A DNA stretch of 64,000 nucleotides, from positions 1 to 64,000 of the forward strand of contig JALHMZ010000005.1 of assembly GCA_022843785.1 (NCBI GenBank). Direction: 5' to 3'. This document shows, piece after piece, positions 49,283 to 58,343 of the stretch (position 1 is its first letter; every line of letters begins with the position of its first letter). A model generated the notes under the pieces. It was given only the letters and a program-made list of their open reading frames with translations. It ran no database searches and was not told the DNA's origin. A program made the translations under genes and the position numbers. This DNA is from Nitrospira sp. (GTDB lineage: Bacteria > Nitrospirota > Nitrospiria > Nitrospirales > Nitrospiraceae).

Positions 49283-49311
49283 ATTCTAATGGAGGGCCCC
49301 ACTCTAGTCAA
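49283..49311 (-). promoter_or_regulatory. Putative sigma-70 promoter of the alaC-hom-thrC-apgM-lysC(-cimA) operon
   Basis: Minus strand TTGACT (49311-49306), 17-bp spacer, TAGAAT (49288-49283). Confidence 0.65.
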
Positions 49312-49424
49312 TTTACCCCGTGATTCTGTGGGGTTCCGAATTCATCGCCCCCCGACCCTAGCCGTCCGGCTTGGGTTCAATATGAACGAGTCTGTTCTTG
49401 CTCCCTCTCTCTTCTTTCTGCTAC

Positions 49425-49442
49425 TAATACCGAATAGTATTA
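49425..49442. promoter_or_regulatory. Perfect inverted repeat TAATAC-N6-GTATTA upstream of pdxJ
   Basis: TAATACCGAATAGTATTA in the divergent alaC/pdxJ intergenic region. Confidence 0.4.
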
Positions 49443-49494
49443 CCTCATCTTTGTCCTATTTTTTCTTGCACTTCACAGACCGGACGGAGGAGCC

Positions 49495-50208
49495 GTGGCC
49501 CGGCTGGGCGTCAATATCGATCATGTCGCAACGTTGCGACAGGCGCGAGGAGGAACCGACCCCGATCCGTTGGCTGCCGCCGTTCTCGTCGAACTTGCGG
49601 GCGCAGACGGACTGGTTGTCCATCTGCGCGAAGATCGTCGGCACATTCAAGACCGGGACCTTCAGCTCTTGCGCGACATCATCCGCACGAAGCTTGATAT
49701 GGAAATGGCGGCGGACGATGCGATGGCTAAGATCGCACTCACTGTCAAACCGGATCTGGTTACTCTTGTCCCGGAAAAACGCCAGGAACTCACCACCGAA
49801 GGTGGATTGGACGTGGCGGGACAGCGCGAGCAGATCCAGAAAATCATCACGCTCTTGCATGATGGCGGTATCCCGGTCAGCGTCTTCGTTGAACCCGACC
49901 TCAATCAGATCAGGGCCGCGCATAAAGTGTCGGCGGATTTCGTAGAGCTGCATACCGGCCGCTATGCGAACGCCACCCGCTCCAAGGAAGCCGACGCAGA
50001 ATTCGAGGCCATCACCCAGTCGGCAAAGCTGGCATACAAGCTGGGCATCGGCGTCAACGCCGGGCATGGATTGAATTATCGCAACGTCAAACGCTTGACC
50101 CACATTCCGGAAATCGTCGAATACAATATCGGGCACAGCATTATCGCGCGGGCCGTCCTCGTTGGCCTCGAACAGGCCGTGAAGGAAATGAAGGCCTTGC
50201 TCGGTTGA
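49495..50208 (+). CDS. pdxJ: Pyridoxine 5'-phosphate synthase
   Basis: [75 protein letters not shown]. Confidence 0.97.
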   Translation: MARLGVNIDHVATLRQARGGTDPDPLAAAVLVELAGADGLVVHLREDRRHIQDRDLQLLRDIIRTKLDMEMAADDAMAKIALTVKPDLVTLVPEKRQELTTEGGLDVAGQREQIQKIITLLHDGGIPVSVFVEPDLNQIRAAHKVSADFVELHTGRYANATRSKEADAEFEAITQSAKLAYKLGIGVNAGHGLNYRNVKRLTHIPEIVEYNIGHSIIARAVLVGLEQAVKEMKALLG

Positions 50209-50371
50209 CCACCATGCCATCGACCTGCCTGCGGCGCCGCCGGGGTCATCACGCGCGTGAGGGCTATGCCATGACTTCCTTCGACTTCTGTTGTGGCGGC
50301 GAAGCAATGCGCACACAGGAAAGTGGCTGCATCGCCCTTCTTCGCTATTCTACGCTCGCCACAGGACCACA

Positions 50372-51928
50372 ATGATAAAGATCGTCACCGGCGCGCAGAT
50401 GCAGGAACTCGATCGCCGGACGATCGGCGAAGCCCGTGTCCCGGGAACTGTGTTGATGGAACGCGCAGGCTCTGGCCTCGTGACCAACCTTGAGGACGTG
50501 TTTGGTTCCGCGCGTGGGCAGCGCATCACCATCCTCTGCGGAAAAGGCAATAACGGCGGCGATGGATTTGTCGTGGCCCGGCTCCTTCGCCGTCGTCAGG
50601 CCCACGTGCGAATCCTTACCATGACGCCCATCTCCGAATTGAGCCACGACGCCGCGACGATGTATCGGCAATTCGTCCGCGTGGCCGGCAAGTCGGCCGT
50701 GCAGCCCTATCGTTCAGCGAACCAGACGCTGCCGATTCTCCGGGAGAGCGACATTCTCATCGATGCACTGCTCGGAACCGGCCTGTCCTCCGATGTCATA
50801 GGGCGCTATGGCGATGCGATCGACAACATCAATGAATCTGGACGACCGGTCGTAGCCGTCGATCTTCCATCCGGTCTTCATGCCGACACTGGCGCCATAC
50901 TCGGCCGCGCCGTCAAGGCTTCCCTCACCGTGACGTTCGGACTCCCTAAATTGGGGCTGTACCAGAACCATGGAATTGATTTGGCCGGGCCTATCAGGAT
51001 CGTTGATATCGGCATTCCCCCGGCCTACATCGATGCCGTCACAAGCCGAACAATGTTGATGACTCCCGCCTTTGTGCGAGCCTCCTTACCGACACGCACA
51101 CCATCCAGCCACAAAGGCACGTTCGGCCATGCCGGAATCATTGCAGGCTCTGTCGGCAAAACCGGTGCAGCGGCCATGGCTGCGCGAGCGGCCCTTCGAG
51201 TCGGTGCCGGGCTGGTTACCGTCGCAGTCCCTTCCAGCGTCAACGACGTGTTGGAGGCAAAACTGCTGGAAGCCATGACCATCCCGATGCCGGAGACCAA
51301 ATCGCGAACCTTTTCGCGCACAGCGCTCGACCGGCTCACCGCTTTTATCGCCGCCAGAACCGCGATTGCAATCGGCCCTGGGTTATCGACTCATCCGGAA
51401 ACAGTCGAATTGGTGCAAGCTCTGACCAAACAACTTGATCGGCCTGCTGTTCTCGATGCCGATGCGCTGAATGCACTGGCCGGCCGCGCATCGATGCTCA
51501 CCGCCTGCAAGACGCCTCCGATCCTTACACCCCATCCTGGTGAGATGGCCCGGCTGGAAACCGACGCGACGCCACAGAGCGTCAATGCCGATCGAATCAA
51601 CACTGCCGCCAGGTTTGCGCGAGAACGGGGAGTATTTGTAGTCCTGAAAGGCGCCCGAACCGTAGTCGCAAGACCGGACGGAACTGCAGCCATCTGTCCG
51701 ACCGGAAATCCCGGAATGGCAACAGCGGGAACAGGCGACGTCTTAACCGGCATAATCGTAGGGCTGTTGGCCCAAGGCCTGTCGTCATGGGAAGCCGCCT
51801 GTGTGGCAACCTACCTGCATGGTTACGCCGGAGATTTAGCCGCAGCTGAGAAGGGACAGGCGGGGCTGATCGCAGGAGACCTGATTGAGCAGATACCCTT
51901 TGCCGTCAAGATTGCCCATGAAACCTAG
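50372..51928 (+). CDS. nnr: Bifunctional NAD(P)H-hydrate epimerase/dehydratase (Nnr/YjeF)
   Basis: MIKIVTGAQMQELDRRTI; CGKGNNGGDGFVVARLL; HKGTFGHAGIIAGSVGKTGAAAMAARAALRVGAGLVTVA; GNPGMATAGTGDVLTGIIVGLLAQG. Confidence 0.95.
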   Translation: MIKIVTGAQMQELDRRTIGEARVPGTVLMERAGSGLVTNLEDVFGSARGQRITILCGKGNNGGDGFVVARLLRRRQAHVRILTMTPISELSHDAATMYRQFVRVAGKSAVQPYRSANQTLPILRESDILIDALLGTGLSSDVIGRYGDAIDNINESGRPVVAVDLPSGLHADTGAILGRAVKASLTVTFGLPKLGLYQNHGIDLAGPIRIVDIGIPPAYIDAVTSRTMLMTPAFVRASLPTRTPSSHKGTFGHAGIIAGSVGKTGAAAMAARAALRVGAGLVTVAVPSSVNDVLEAKLLEAMTIPMPETKSRTFSRTALDRLTAFIAARTAIAIGPGLSTHPETVELVQALTKQLDRPAVLDADALNALAGRASMLTACKTPPILTPHPGEMARLETDATPQSVNADRINTAARFARERGVFVVLKGARTVVARPDGTAAICPTGNPGMATAGTGDVLTGIIVGLLAQGLSSWEAACVATYLHGYAGDLAAAEKGQAGLIAGDLIEQIPFAVKIAHET

Positions 51929-52529
51929 CCGAGCGCGATCCCTCGCGAGCAGCAGCGATCAAGCACCGGGGACAAGGCCGAACGCAACTGCGGCTTCGCT
52001 TGATCTCGTGCTCACCTCCCTCGCTGCAACTGAATCGCTTGGCCGTGCCATTGGCTGCGCCCTCACAGGCGGGGACGTGCTGGCATTGATCGGTGCATTA
52101 GGCGCCGGGAAAACCGCCATGGTCCGTGGCATCGCAGCCGGTCTCAGCGCGCCTCCCGATGCTGTCAGTAGCCCCACCTTCGTATTGGTGCACGAATACC
52201 GAGGACGCCTTCCCCTGATTCACATTGATCTGTACCGGCTGCACACCGACGCAGAACTCGAATCAATCGGGCTTTCCGACTATTTCACCGACCGAACGGT
52301 TGTGGCCATCGAGTGGGCCGACCGGTTTCCCGCCATGCTTCCCGAAGACCGATTGGAAGTACGGTTGACCCACCGGAGCCCGGCCACTCGGACCGTACGG
52401 TTGGCAGCCAAAGGACCGCAATCACGCTCGTTGCTGACCCGCATCGACCAAGCCCGACGGCCGGGCAAACGGCCACCCTCTTCCCGGAAGAAAACGACCA
52501 CCGGCACAAGAAAGGCTCCGGCTCGATGA
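51918..52529 (+). CDS. tsaE: tRNA threonylcarbamoyladenosine biosynthesis ATPase TsaE
   Basis: GALGAGKTAMVRGIAAGL; SSPTFVLVHEYRGRLPLIHIDLYRL; VAIEWADRF. Confidence 0.94.
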   Translation: MKPSRARSLASSSDQAPGTRPNATAASLDLVLTSLAATESLGRAIGCALTGGDVLALIGALGAGKTAMVRGIAAGLSAPPDAVSSPTFVLVHEYRGRLPLIHIDLYRLHTDAELESIGLSDYFTDRTVVAIEWADRFPAMLPEDRLEVRLTHRSPATRTVRLAAKGPQSRSLLTRIDQARRPGKRPPSSRKKTTTGTRKAPAR

Positions 52530-52864
52530 TTCGAGTGATTTTAGTCGGCATTCTCTTGCTGCTCTCGCTGGCCTTCTTTCTTCAAAACCAGGAGCAAGAG
52601 GTCACCCTTCGATACTTTTTTGGATTGCTGGAGGCCTCGACGCCCGTCTACAAGCCCATCATGGCCGGCTTCGTGGTTGGACTGTTGGTTGCAGCCATTT
52701 TACTGTTTCCCCCATGGGTCCGGAGCCGCATCGAGCTGAGACGGAAAACGAAAGCGCTGCAAGTCGCCGAAGTAGACCTCGAACGGCTTCGCCAGTCCGT
52801 CCAAAACACCTCCGACCGAGCCCCGGCGTCGCCGGGGCCTTCACAGGACGTCGCGGATGATTGA
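52526..52864 (+). CDS. LapA-domain inner-membrane protein
   Basis: MIRVILVGILLLLSLAFFLQNQEQEVTLRYFFG... two TM segments and a coiled tail; ATGA overlap with tsaE. Confidence 0.85.
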   Translation: MIRVILVGILLLLSLAFFLQNQEQEVTLRYFFGLLEASTPVYKPIMAGFVVGLLVAAILLFPPWVRSRIELRRKTKALQVAEVDLERLRQSVQNTSDRAPASPGPSQDVADD

Positions 52865-55508
52865 CCAGGACACAAGCCCCCTCATGCGGCAGTATCGGGA
52901 CATCAAGCGGGGCTATCCGGAAGCCATCCTGTTTTTTCGCGTCGGAGACTTTTATGAAATGTTTTACGAAGACGCACAAGTGGCCTCACGACTCCTTTCG
53001 ATCGCACTCACATCCCGTGATAAACACAGTCCCGATCCGGTTCCCCTCTGTGGGGTCCCCTATCACGCAGCAACCGGGTATATCGCCAAGCTGCTCAAGA
53101 CGGGGCGGACCGTCGCGCTTTGTGAGCAAGTTGAAGATCCCAAGCTGGCCAAGGGGCTGGTGCGCCGGGAAGTCGTGCGTCTCTATACACCCGGTACCCT
53201 CGTCGATACAGAGATGCTGTCCCCGGCCGAATCGAATTATCTGGCGGCGTTGTCTCTCCAACCGATATCGGCGCAGCCGGCGGTAATCGGACTGGCCGCG
53301 ATCGACGTCTCCACGGGCGAGTTCTGGGTGACAGAATTACACGGTCCACAGGTGGTGGCACTCGCGCTGGACGAACTGGCGAGGCTTGATCCGCGCGAGG
53401 TGTTATTCCCGGCTGGACTCAACCCTGACGCGGCTGCTTGGCTGGATCAAATCAAGGGAGCGCGTGTGTGCGAACGACCAGCCGTTTCGTTCGATCGGCG
53501 CCAGAGTGCGCGGTCTTTGCTGGACCAGTTCCGTGTCCAGTCGCTTGATGCGTTCGGGTGCGCGGATCTGACCGTCGGCCTGGAGGCAGCCGGTGCCGTC
53601 TTGCATTACTTTCGCGAAACGCAACCGGCTGCCCCACTGGACCATATTCGGCGAATGACGGTTCGCCGAGGTCATGACGCCATGCATCTGGACGCCGCCA
53701 CTCTTCGCAATTTGGAAATCCTCAAACCGATGGCCTTTGGAGACAGCGCACCGGAGTCGCGTGGTACTGCTCTCGCGGCCGTGCTGGACCGTACGGTTAC
53801 GGCCATGGGCAGCCGGCTGCTGCGACAATGGCTGATCAGGCCTTTGATCCAATGCGAACCGATCCGCGCCAGACTGGATGCGGTGGGAGAGCTGAAAGAC
53901 CGCCTTGAGGAGCGTGTGGCCTTGCGCGCAGCGCTGCGTGAGGTGCAGGATATCGCGCGACTCGGCAGCCGTATCGTATTGGGCTATGCGGGTCCCCGTG
54001 AACTCCTTGCCTTGAAGCAATCCCTGTCCGTACTGCCTGACATTGCATCCAGACTTGCGCCGCTTCAGCGTGCGTTGCTCGTTGAGGTCCGCTCGTCGTG
54101 GGATGACGGGCGCGACGTATGCGAGATCATCGAGCGCGCCATCCAGCCCGATGCGCCCCCATCGGTTCGCGACGGGAACTTCATCAGGGAGGGCTACCAC
54201 GCCGGTATCGATGAACTCCGGAAGGCGAGCAAAGAAGGTAAACAGTGGATCGCCGGGATTGAGCGCAACGAGCGTGAACGTACCGGCATCGAGTCATTGA
54301 AAGTCAGATACAACCAGGTGTTCGGCTATTACATCGAAGTGACGAAGGCCAATCTCAGCCGCGTCCCGTCCGACTACATCCGCAAACAAACTCTCGTCAA
54401 TGCCGAGCGGTTTATGACTCCCGAGCTGAAAGCACTCGAAGAACAGGTGACCGGAGCGGAGGCCAGATTGCTGGCGCTTGAGCAAGACATCTTCGCTCAA
54501 CTCCGAGGGCGCTTGGCGCAGGAAGCCTCTCGTCTGGATGCCATGGCGGGCAAACTTTCATTGATCGATGTCCTCGCCGGTCTCGCCGAAACCGCCGCGT
54601 TGAATCGTTACACGATGCCTGAGGTGGATGAGAGCGGCAGCCTGGCCATCCGCAACGGACGCCATCCCGTGGTTGAACAGCTTCGCGACGATCGAGCATT
54701 CGTTCCCAATGATACGATTTTGGATCTGAACAACAACCGCCTGCTGATCTTAACCGGACCCAATATGGCAGGTAAAAGCACCTACCTCAGGCAGGTCGCT
54801 TTGATTGTCCTCATGGCTCAAATCGGCAGTTTTGTCCCGGCGAGCAGCGCGCAGATTGGACTGGTCGATCGCATCTTTACCCGCGTGGGTGCTTCGGACA
54901 ATCTGGCCGGCGGCCTGAGCACTTTTATGGTGGAGATGGTAGAAACCGCAAATATTCTCAATAGCGCCTCTCAGCGAAGTCTGATTCTGTTGGATGAGAT
55001 CGGCCGGGGCACCAGCACGTATGATGGGCTCAGCATTGCGTGGGCAGTGGCGGAATACATCCATGATCGGACGCGCCTCGGCGCGCGCACCCTGTTCGCC
55101 ACGCACTATCATGAGATGGTGCAGCTGGAGTGTCAGCGCGAGGGAATCAAAAACTATCGCGTCGCGGTCCAAGAGCGCGATGGGGACGTGGTCTTTCTCC
55201 GTAAAATTGTCGCGGGAGGCGCTGATCGGAGCTACGGCATTCACGTGGCCAAACTCGCGGGGCTCCCCGGATCTGTCATCGAACGGGCGCAAGCGGTCCT
55301 GACGCAGCTGGAACAGCCGGAGTCTTCCATCGCAGGATCGGTCCGAGAACAACCCGATCAGGCGACTCCCCCTCTGCCGCAGCCCCATCCCGTGATTGAA
55401 GAGGTCAAACAGATCGACTTGTTTTCTATGACGCCGCTCGATGCACTCAACCGCTTGGCTGAACTGCAACGCATGGTCCAACCGGGTAACGGCCGCCATG
55501 AAAAATGA
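52857..55508 (+). CDS. mutS: DNA mismatch repair protein MutS
   Basis: SPLMRQYRDIKRGYPEAILFFRVGDFYEMFYEDA; TGPNMAGKSTYLRQVALIVLMAQIGSFVPA; DEIGRGTSTYDGLSIAWAVAEY. Confidence 0.98.
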   Translation: MIDQDTSPLMRQYRDIKRGYPEAILFFRVGDFYEMFYEDAQVASRLLSIALTSRDKHSPDPVPLCGVPYHAATGYIAKLLKTGRTVALCEQVEDPKLAKGLVRREVVRLYTPGTLVDTEMLSPAESNYLAALSLQPISAQPAVIGLAAIDVSTGEFWVTELHGPQVVALALDELARLDPREVLFPAGLNPDAAAWLDQIKGARVCERPAVSFDRRQSARSLLDQFRVQSLDAFGCADLTVGLEAAGAVLHYFRETQPAAPLDHIRRMTVRRGHDAMHLDAATLRNLEILKPMAFGDSAPESRGTALAAVLDRTVTAMGSRLLRQWLIRPLIQCEPIRARLDAVGELKDRLEERVALRAALREVQDIARLGSRIVLGYAGPRELLALKQSLSVLPDIASRLAPLQRALLVEVRSSWDDGRDVCEIIERAIQPDAPPSVRDGNFIREGYHAGIDELRKASKEGKQWIAGIERNERERTGIESLKVRYNQVFGYYIEVTKANLSRVPSDYIRKQTLVNAERFMTPELKALEEQVTGAEARLLALEQDIFAQLRGRLAQEASRLDAMAGKLSLIDVLAGLAETAALNRYTMPEVDESGSLAIRNGRHPVVEQLRDDRAFVPNDTILDLNNNRLLILTGPNMAGKSTYLRQVALIVLMAQIGSFVPASSAQIGLVDRIFTRVGASDNLAGGLSTFMVEMVETANILNSASQRSLILLDEIGRGTSTYDGLSIAWAVAEYIHDRTRLGARTLFATHYHEMVQLECQREGIKNYRVAVQERDGDVVFLRKIVAGGADRSYGIHVAKLAGLPGSVIERAQAVLTQLEQPESSIAGSVREQPDQATPPLPQPHPVIEEVKQIDLFSMTPLDALNRLAELQRMVQPGNGRHEK

Positions 55509-55542
55509 ACGGCGGCCACTCCCTGTCAGGACTGACCGCCGT
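55506..55542. terminator. Candidate terminator hairpin between convergent mutS and hypothetical gene
   Basis: GAACGGCGG...CCGCCGTTC stem (9 bp plus extension). Confidence 0.55.
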
Positions 55543-55563
55543 TCTGTCGATTCAACTGGGAAA

Positions 55564-56232
55564 TCAGTGGGCTTGGTTATACTGTGCCGTTGCGGGAATC
55601 ATTCCGCCGATGGCTTTCCCGCCTGGGATCATCACATCGTACTGCATGCCGACGTTAGATCCATCCGGAGACACAGGCGAGGCAGTGAGCCCGCGTTTCG
55701 CTGTCGCGCAGGCTGAATCATTCTCACTCTTTCCCGCACATTCCTTGAACTGTAGCGCGGAGATGCTGAGCGGCTTGCCGATGTTCCCGGCCACCTCAGG
55801 AAGTTTCTTGACCGAGGAAATCACCCGGTGGTTCTGTTCAGTCTCCGTGGCGACAAACTCAATCAAATCTGTCGTGCTGCCCGGAGGCACTTCTTTCGCT
55901 GCTGCCGGTCCCGCATGCGGACGCCCCATTTTCTTTAAGTCGCCCCATGCGCCTTTATCCGCATAAAACTTCAACGTCTTGCCTGGATGGACCTTCTGCC
56001 AGAACAACCCGCTTTCGGCCTGCCCGCCGTAGACGGACACGTTGATCCAGACCGCTTCATCATAGGGATCGAGCACGATCACGCGTCCTTGAATCGTGGT
56101 GGGCTTGCTCATGTCCCCCCACTCAAACCGCTCCTGGAACGATTCAATAGCCAATGCGGTCGAGGCCATACCGGCTACTAATGCCAGAGCTGCGATTGCG
56201 GCTCCACCTTGTTTCTGCAGGGTCATCATCAC
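55564..56232 (-). CDS. Exported hypothetical protein
   Basis: Signal peptide (MMTLQKQGGAAIAALALVAGMASTALA), Gly/Asp-rich mature part starting IESFQERFEWGDMSKPTTIQGRV. Confidence 0.65.
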   Translation of the reverse strand: MMMTLQKQGGAAIAALALVAGMASTALAIESFQERFEWGDMSKPTTIQGRVIVLDPYDEAVWINVSVYGGQAESGLFWQKVHPGKTLKFYADKGAWGDLKKMGRPHAGPAAAKEVPPGSTTDLIEFVATETEQNHRVISSVKKLPEVAGNIGKPLSISALQFKECAGKSENDSACATAKRGLTASPVSPDGSNVGMQYDVMIPGGKAIGGMIPATAQYNQAH

Positions 56233-56283
56233 GTCCTCCTTCAAAGACATGCGAGGATACAATAATCCGCTCGTGCCTACTCC

Positions 56284-56799
56284 TTAATCGCCTTTGATCA
56301 CCTTGAAACCGGTGATCGTCCGACCGTCCAAGGTCACTTCCATGGCTACGAGTTCCTGTGACGCCTTGATGATTTGATCCATCAGGGCCTTGTCCTTCAC
56401 GGCTAAGCGTACGGTTGTAGCCGCGTGATACCAGCCGGAATAGGCGTTATTTTTCTCAGCGCCGCCTGAAAATCCCCAGGCGCAGCAGCTCAATAACGGA
56501 TCGGGTGGCTTCACATCCAGCATTGTCGATGATCGCCCGCCCGACGCGCCGGATGACGGCTCGCCTGTATTCCAATATTGAATCCCGAACAGCAGCTCAC
56601 CGTCGGGATTATCCGCCCATTGCGACCACACACGGCCTTGGATCGTCTTCACGGCTTCAGCCTTGAGCGGCTTTCCACCGACGATCGCATCGGCCAGACC
56701 TAATTTTTCGATCGGACCGGCAGCCAAGGCAGATTCGACCGCCGACAAGCCGACGGCGGAAAACAGCGCGACTGCGGCTAGAACGATTGTCCTTTTCAT
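56284..56799 (-). CDS. Exported hypothetical protein
   Basis: Signal peptide MKRTIVLAAVALFSAVGLSAVESALAAG; contains KTIQGRVWSQWADNPDGELLFGIQYW. Confidence 0.65.
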   Translation of the reverse strand: MKRTIVLAAVALFSAVGLSAVESALAAGPIEKLGLADAIVGGKPLKAEAVKTIQGRVWSQWADNPDGELLFGIQYWNTGEPSSGASGGRSSTMLDVKPPDPLLSCCAWGFSGGAEKNNAYSGWYHAATTVRLAVKDKALMDQIIKASQELVAMEVTLDGRTITGFKVIKGD

Positions 56800-57084
56800 A
56801 CCTCGTCCCTCCTTCGTACAGAGTTGAAGACAAAGCCCGTAATCTTTTGAACAGCAATCATGATTCAAGTATGTTCTACGCAAGACCAACGACTGCGGCA
56901 CGTATCACATTCCTTTGAATGTCTTTCCTTCGCCGCTCCGTTACGCTTCTGTATATTCCATCAGGACAACGGAGTTGAAACGGTACCGAATCAGGCATTT
57001 TATGTCAAGATATGTTTGTCGCCCGATTTGGCGCACTATACCGCCCTGAGATTATGCAAATCAATCGGTTGCAGGTCCAAGTCC

Positions 57085-58338
57085 TTACTGTAACGCTGCG
57101 ATCTGACGAGTCGAGAGTGGACCTAAGGCAGTAATCGCCATCGTGCCCGGTGCGAATAACTCCTTTGCGACTTGAGCGACGCGCTGTCCCGTGACGGCAT
57201 CGATGTCCGACAGCATTTCTTCGAGACTCGTATGGGCCCCCGTGATCAGCTCATCTTTCGCCAGCTTATTCATACGGCTATGCGAACTCTCCAAGCTGAG
57301 CATCAGACTGCCTTTCATCTGGTCCTTCGTCCGCTTGAGTTCCGCCCGTTCGATACCGTGCGCCGCCATGTTCCTGACTTCACGCCGGATCAAATCCAGT
57401 ACGCGTTCCACTTCTCGCGCACGGGTTCCGGCATAGACCGTCATCGTGCCCCCATCCGAATAGCCTGACAAAAACGAATAAATCGAGTACGCCAAGCCAC
57501 GCTTCTCACGAATCTCCTGAAAAAGGCGTGAGCTGACGCTTCCACCCAGCACGCTGTTCAGCACATACGCCGCATAGCGGTCTTTGTGGCCCGCTGGAAT
57601 TCCCTTTAGTCCGATACAAAGATGTACCTGTTCCAACGACTTCCGTTTGGTCACGACGCCGCCGCAGATGTCCGGTGGCCGACGTCTGCGCGGCTCGGCG
57701 CTCACGGACGGACGATGCCTCCCGAATGTACGGGCCACCGTCTGTTCAAGCCGACGCTGGTCGAAATTTCCTGCAACCGCGAGCACCATTTCCTGAGGCC
57801 GGTAGTGAGTCCCGACATAGTCGAGAAGATCGTCCCTCCTCAGTTTCGCAATCGTCGCTTCCTGTCCAAGAATCGGCCGGCTCAGCGGATGGCGTCCCAT
57901 CACGAGCCCTGTGTGCAGCTCTTGGACCAAATCCTCCGGATCGTCTTGAACCATGCGGATTTCTTCAAGCACCACCTGCTTCTCTTTTTCAATTTCTTTC
58001 GGCCCAAATCGGGATCGGTGGAACAGGTCCGAGAGTAGATTCAGCGCTTTAGACAGATGCTGATCGAGCACTTTGACATAAAAGGTGGTCGTCTCACGCG
58101 TGGTGAAGGCGTTCATCTCGCCTCCAAGCGCATCAATCTCGCGCGAGATATCAGTGGCCGTCCGAGTGGCCGTCCCCTTGAAAAACATATGTTCAATGAA
58201 GTGGGAATACCCCGCCTGCGCGGGGCTTTCGTCACGGGAGCCGGCATTCACCCACATGCCGACCGTGACAGATTTGAGCGTCGGGATCTGCTCGGTGACC
58301 AAGCGGATCCCATTGTCGAGAATATGTTTGCGGTACAA
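57085..58338 (-). CDS. M16 family zinc peptidase
   Basis: SHFIEHMFFKGTATRTATDISREIDALGGEMNAFTTRETTTFY. Confidence 0.95.
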   Translation of the reverse strand: MYRKHILDNGIRLVTEQIPTLKSVTVGMWVNAGSRDESPAQAGYSHFIEHMFFKGTATRTATDISREIDALGGEMNAFTTRETTTFYVKVLDQHLSKALNLLSDLFHRSRFGPKEIEKEKQVVLEEIRMVQDDPEDLVQELHTGLVMGRHPLSRPILGQEATIAKLRRDDLLDYVGTHYRPQEMVLAVAGNFDQRRLEQTVARTFGRHRPSVSAEPRRRRPPDICGGVVTKRKSLEQVHLCIGLKGIPAGHKDRYAAYVLNSVLGGSVSSRLFQEIREKRGLAYSIYSFLSGYSDGGTMTVYAGTRAREVERVLDLIRREVRNMAAHGIERAELKRTKDQMKGSLMLSLESSHSRMNKLAKDELITGAHTSLEEMLSDIDAVTGQRVAQVAKELFAPGTMAITALGPLSTRQIAALQ

Positions 58339-58343
58339 GGGAA

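Noticed and set aside
49456-50316. Minus-strand 286-aa ORF opposite pdxJ
   Set aside because: Antisense shadow of the well-supported pdxJ.
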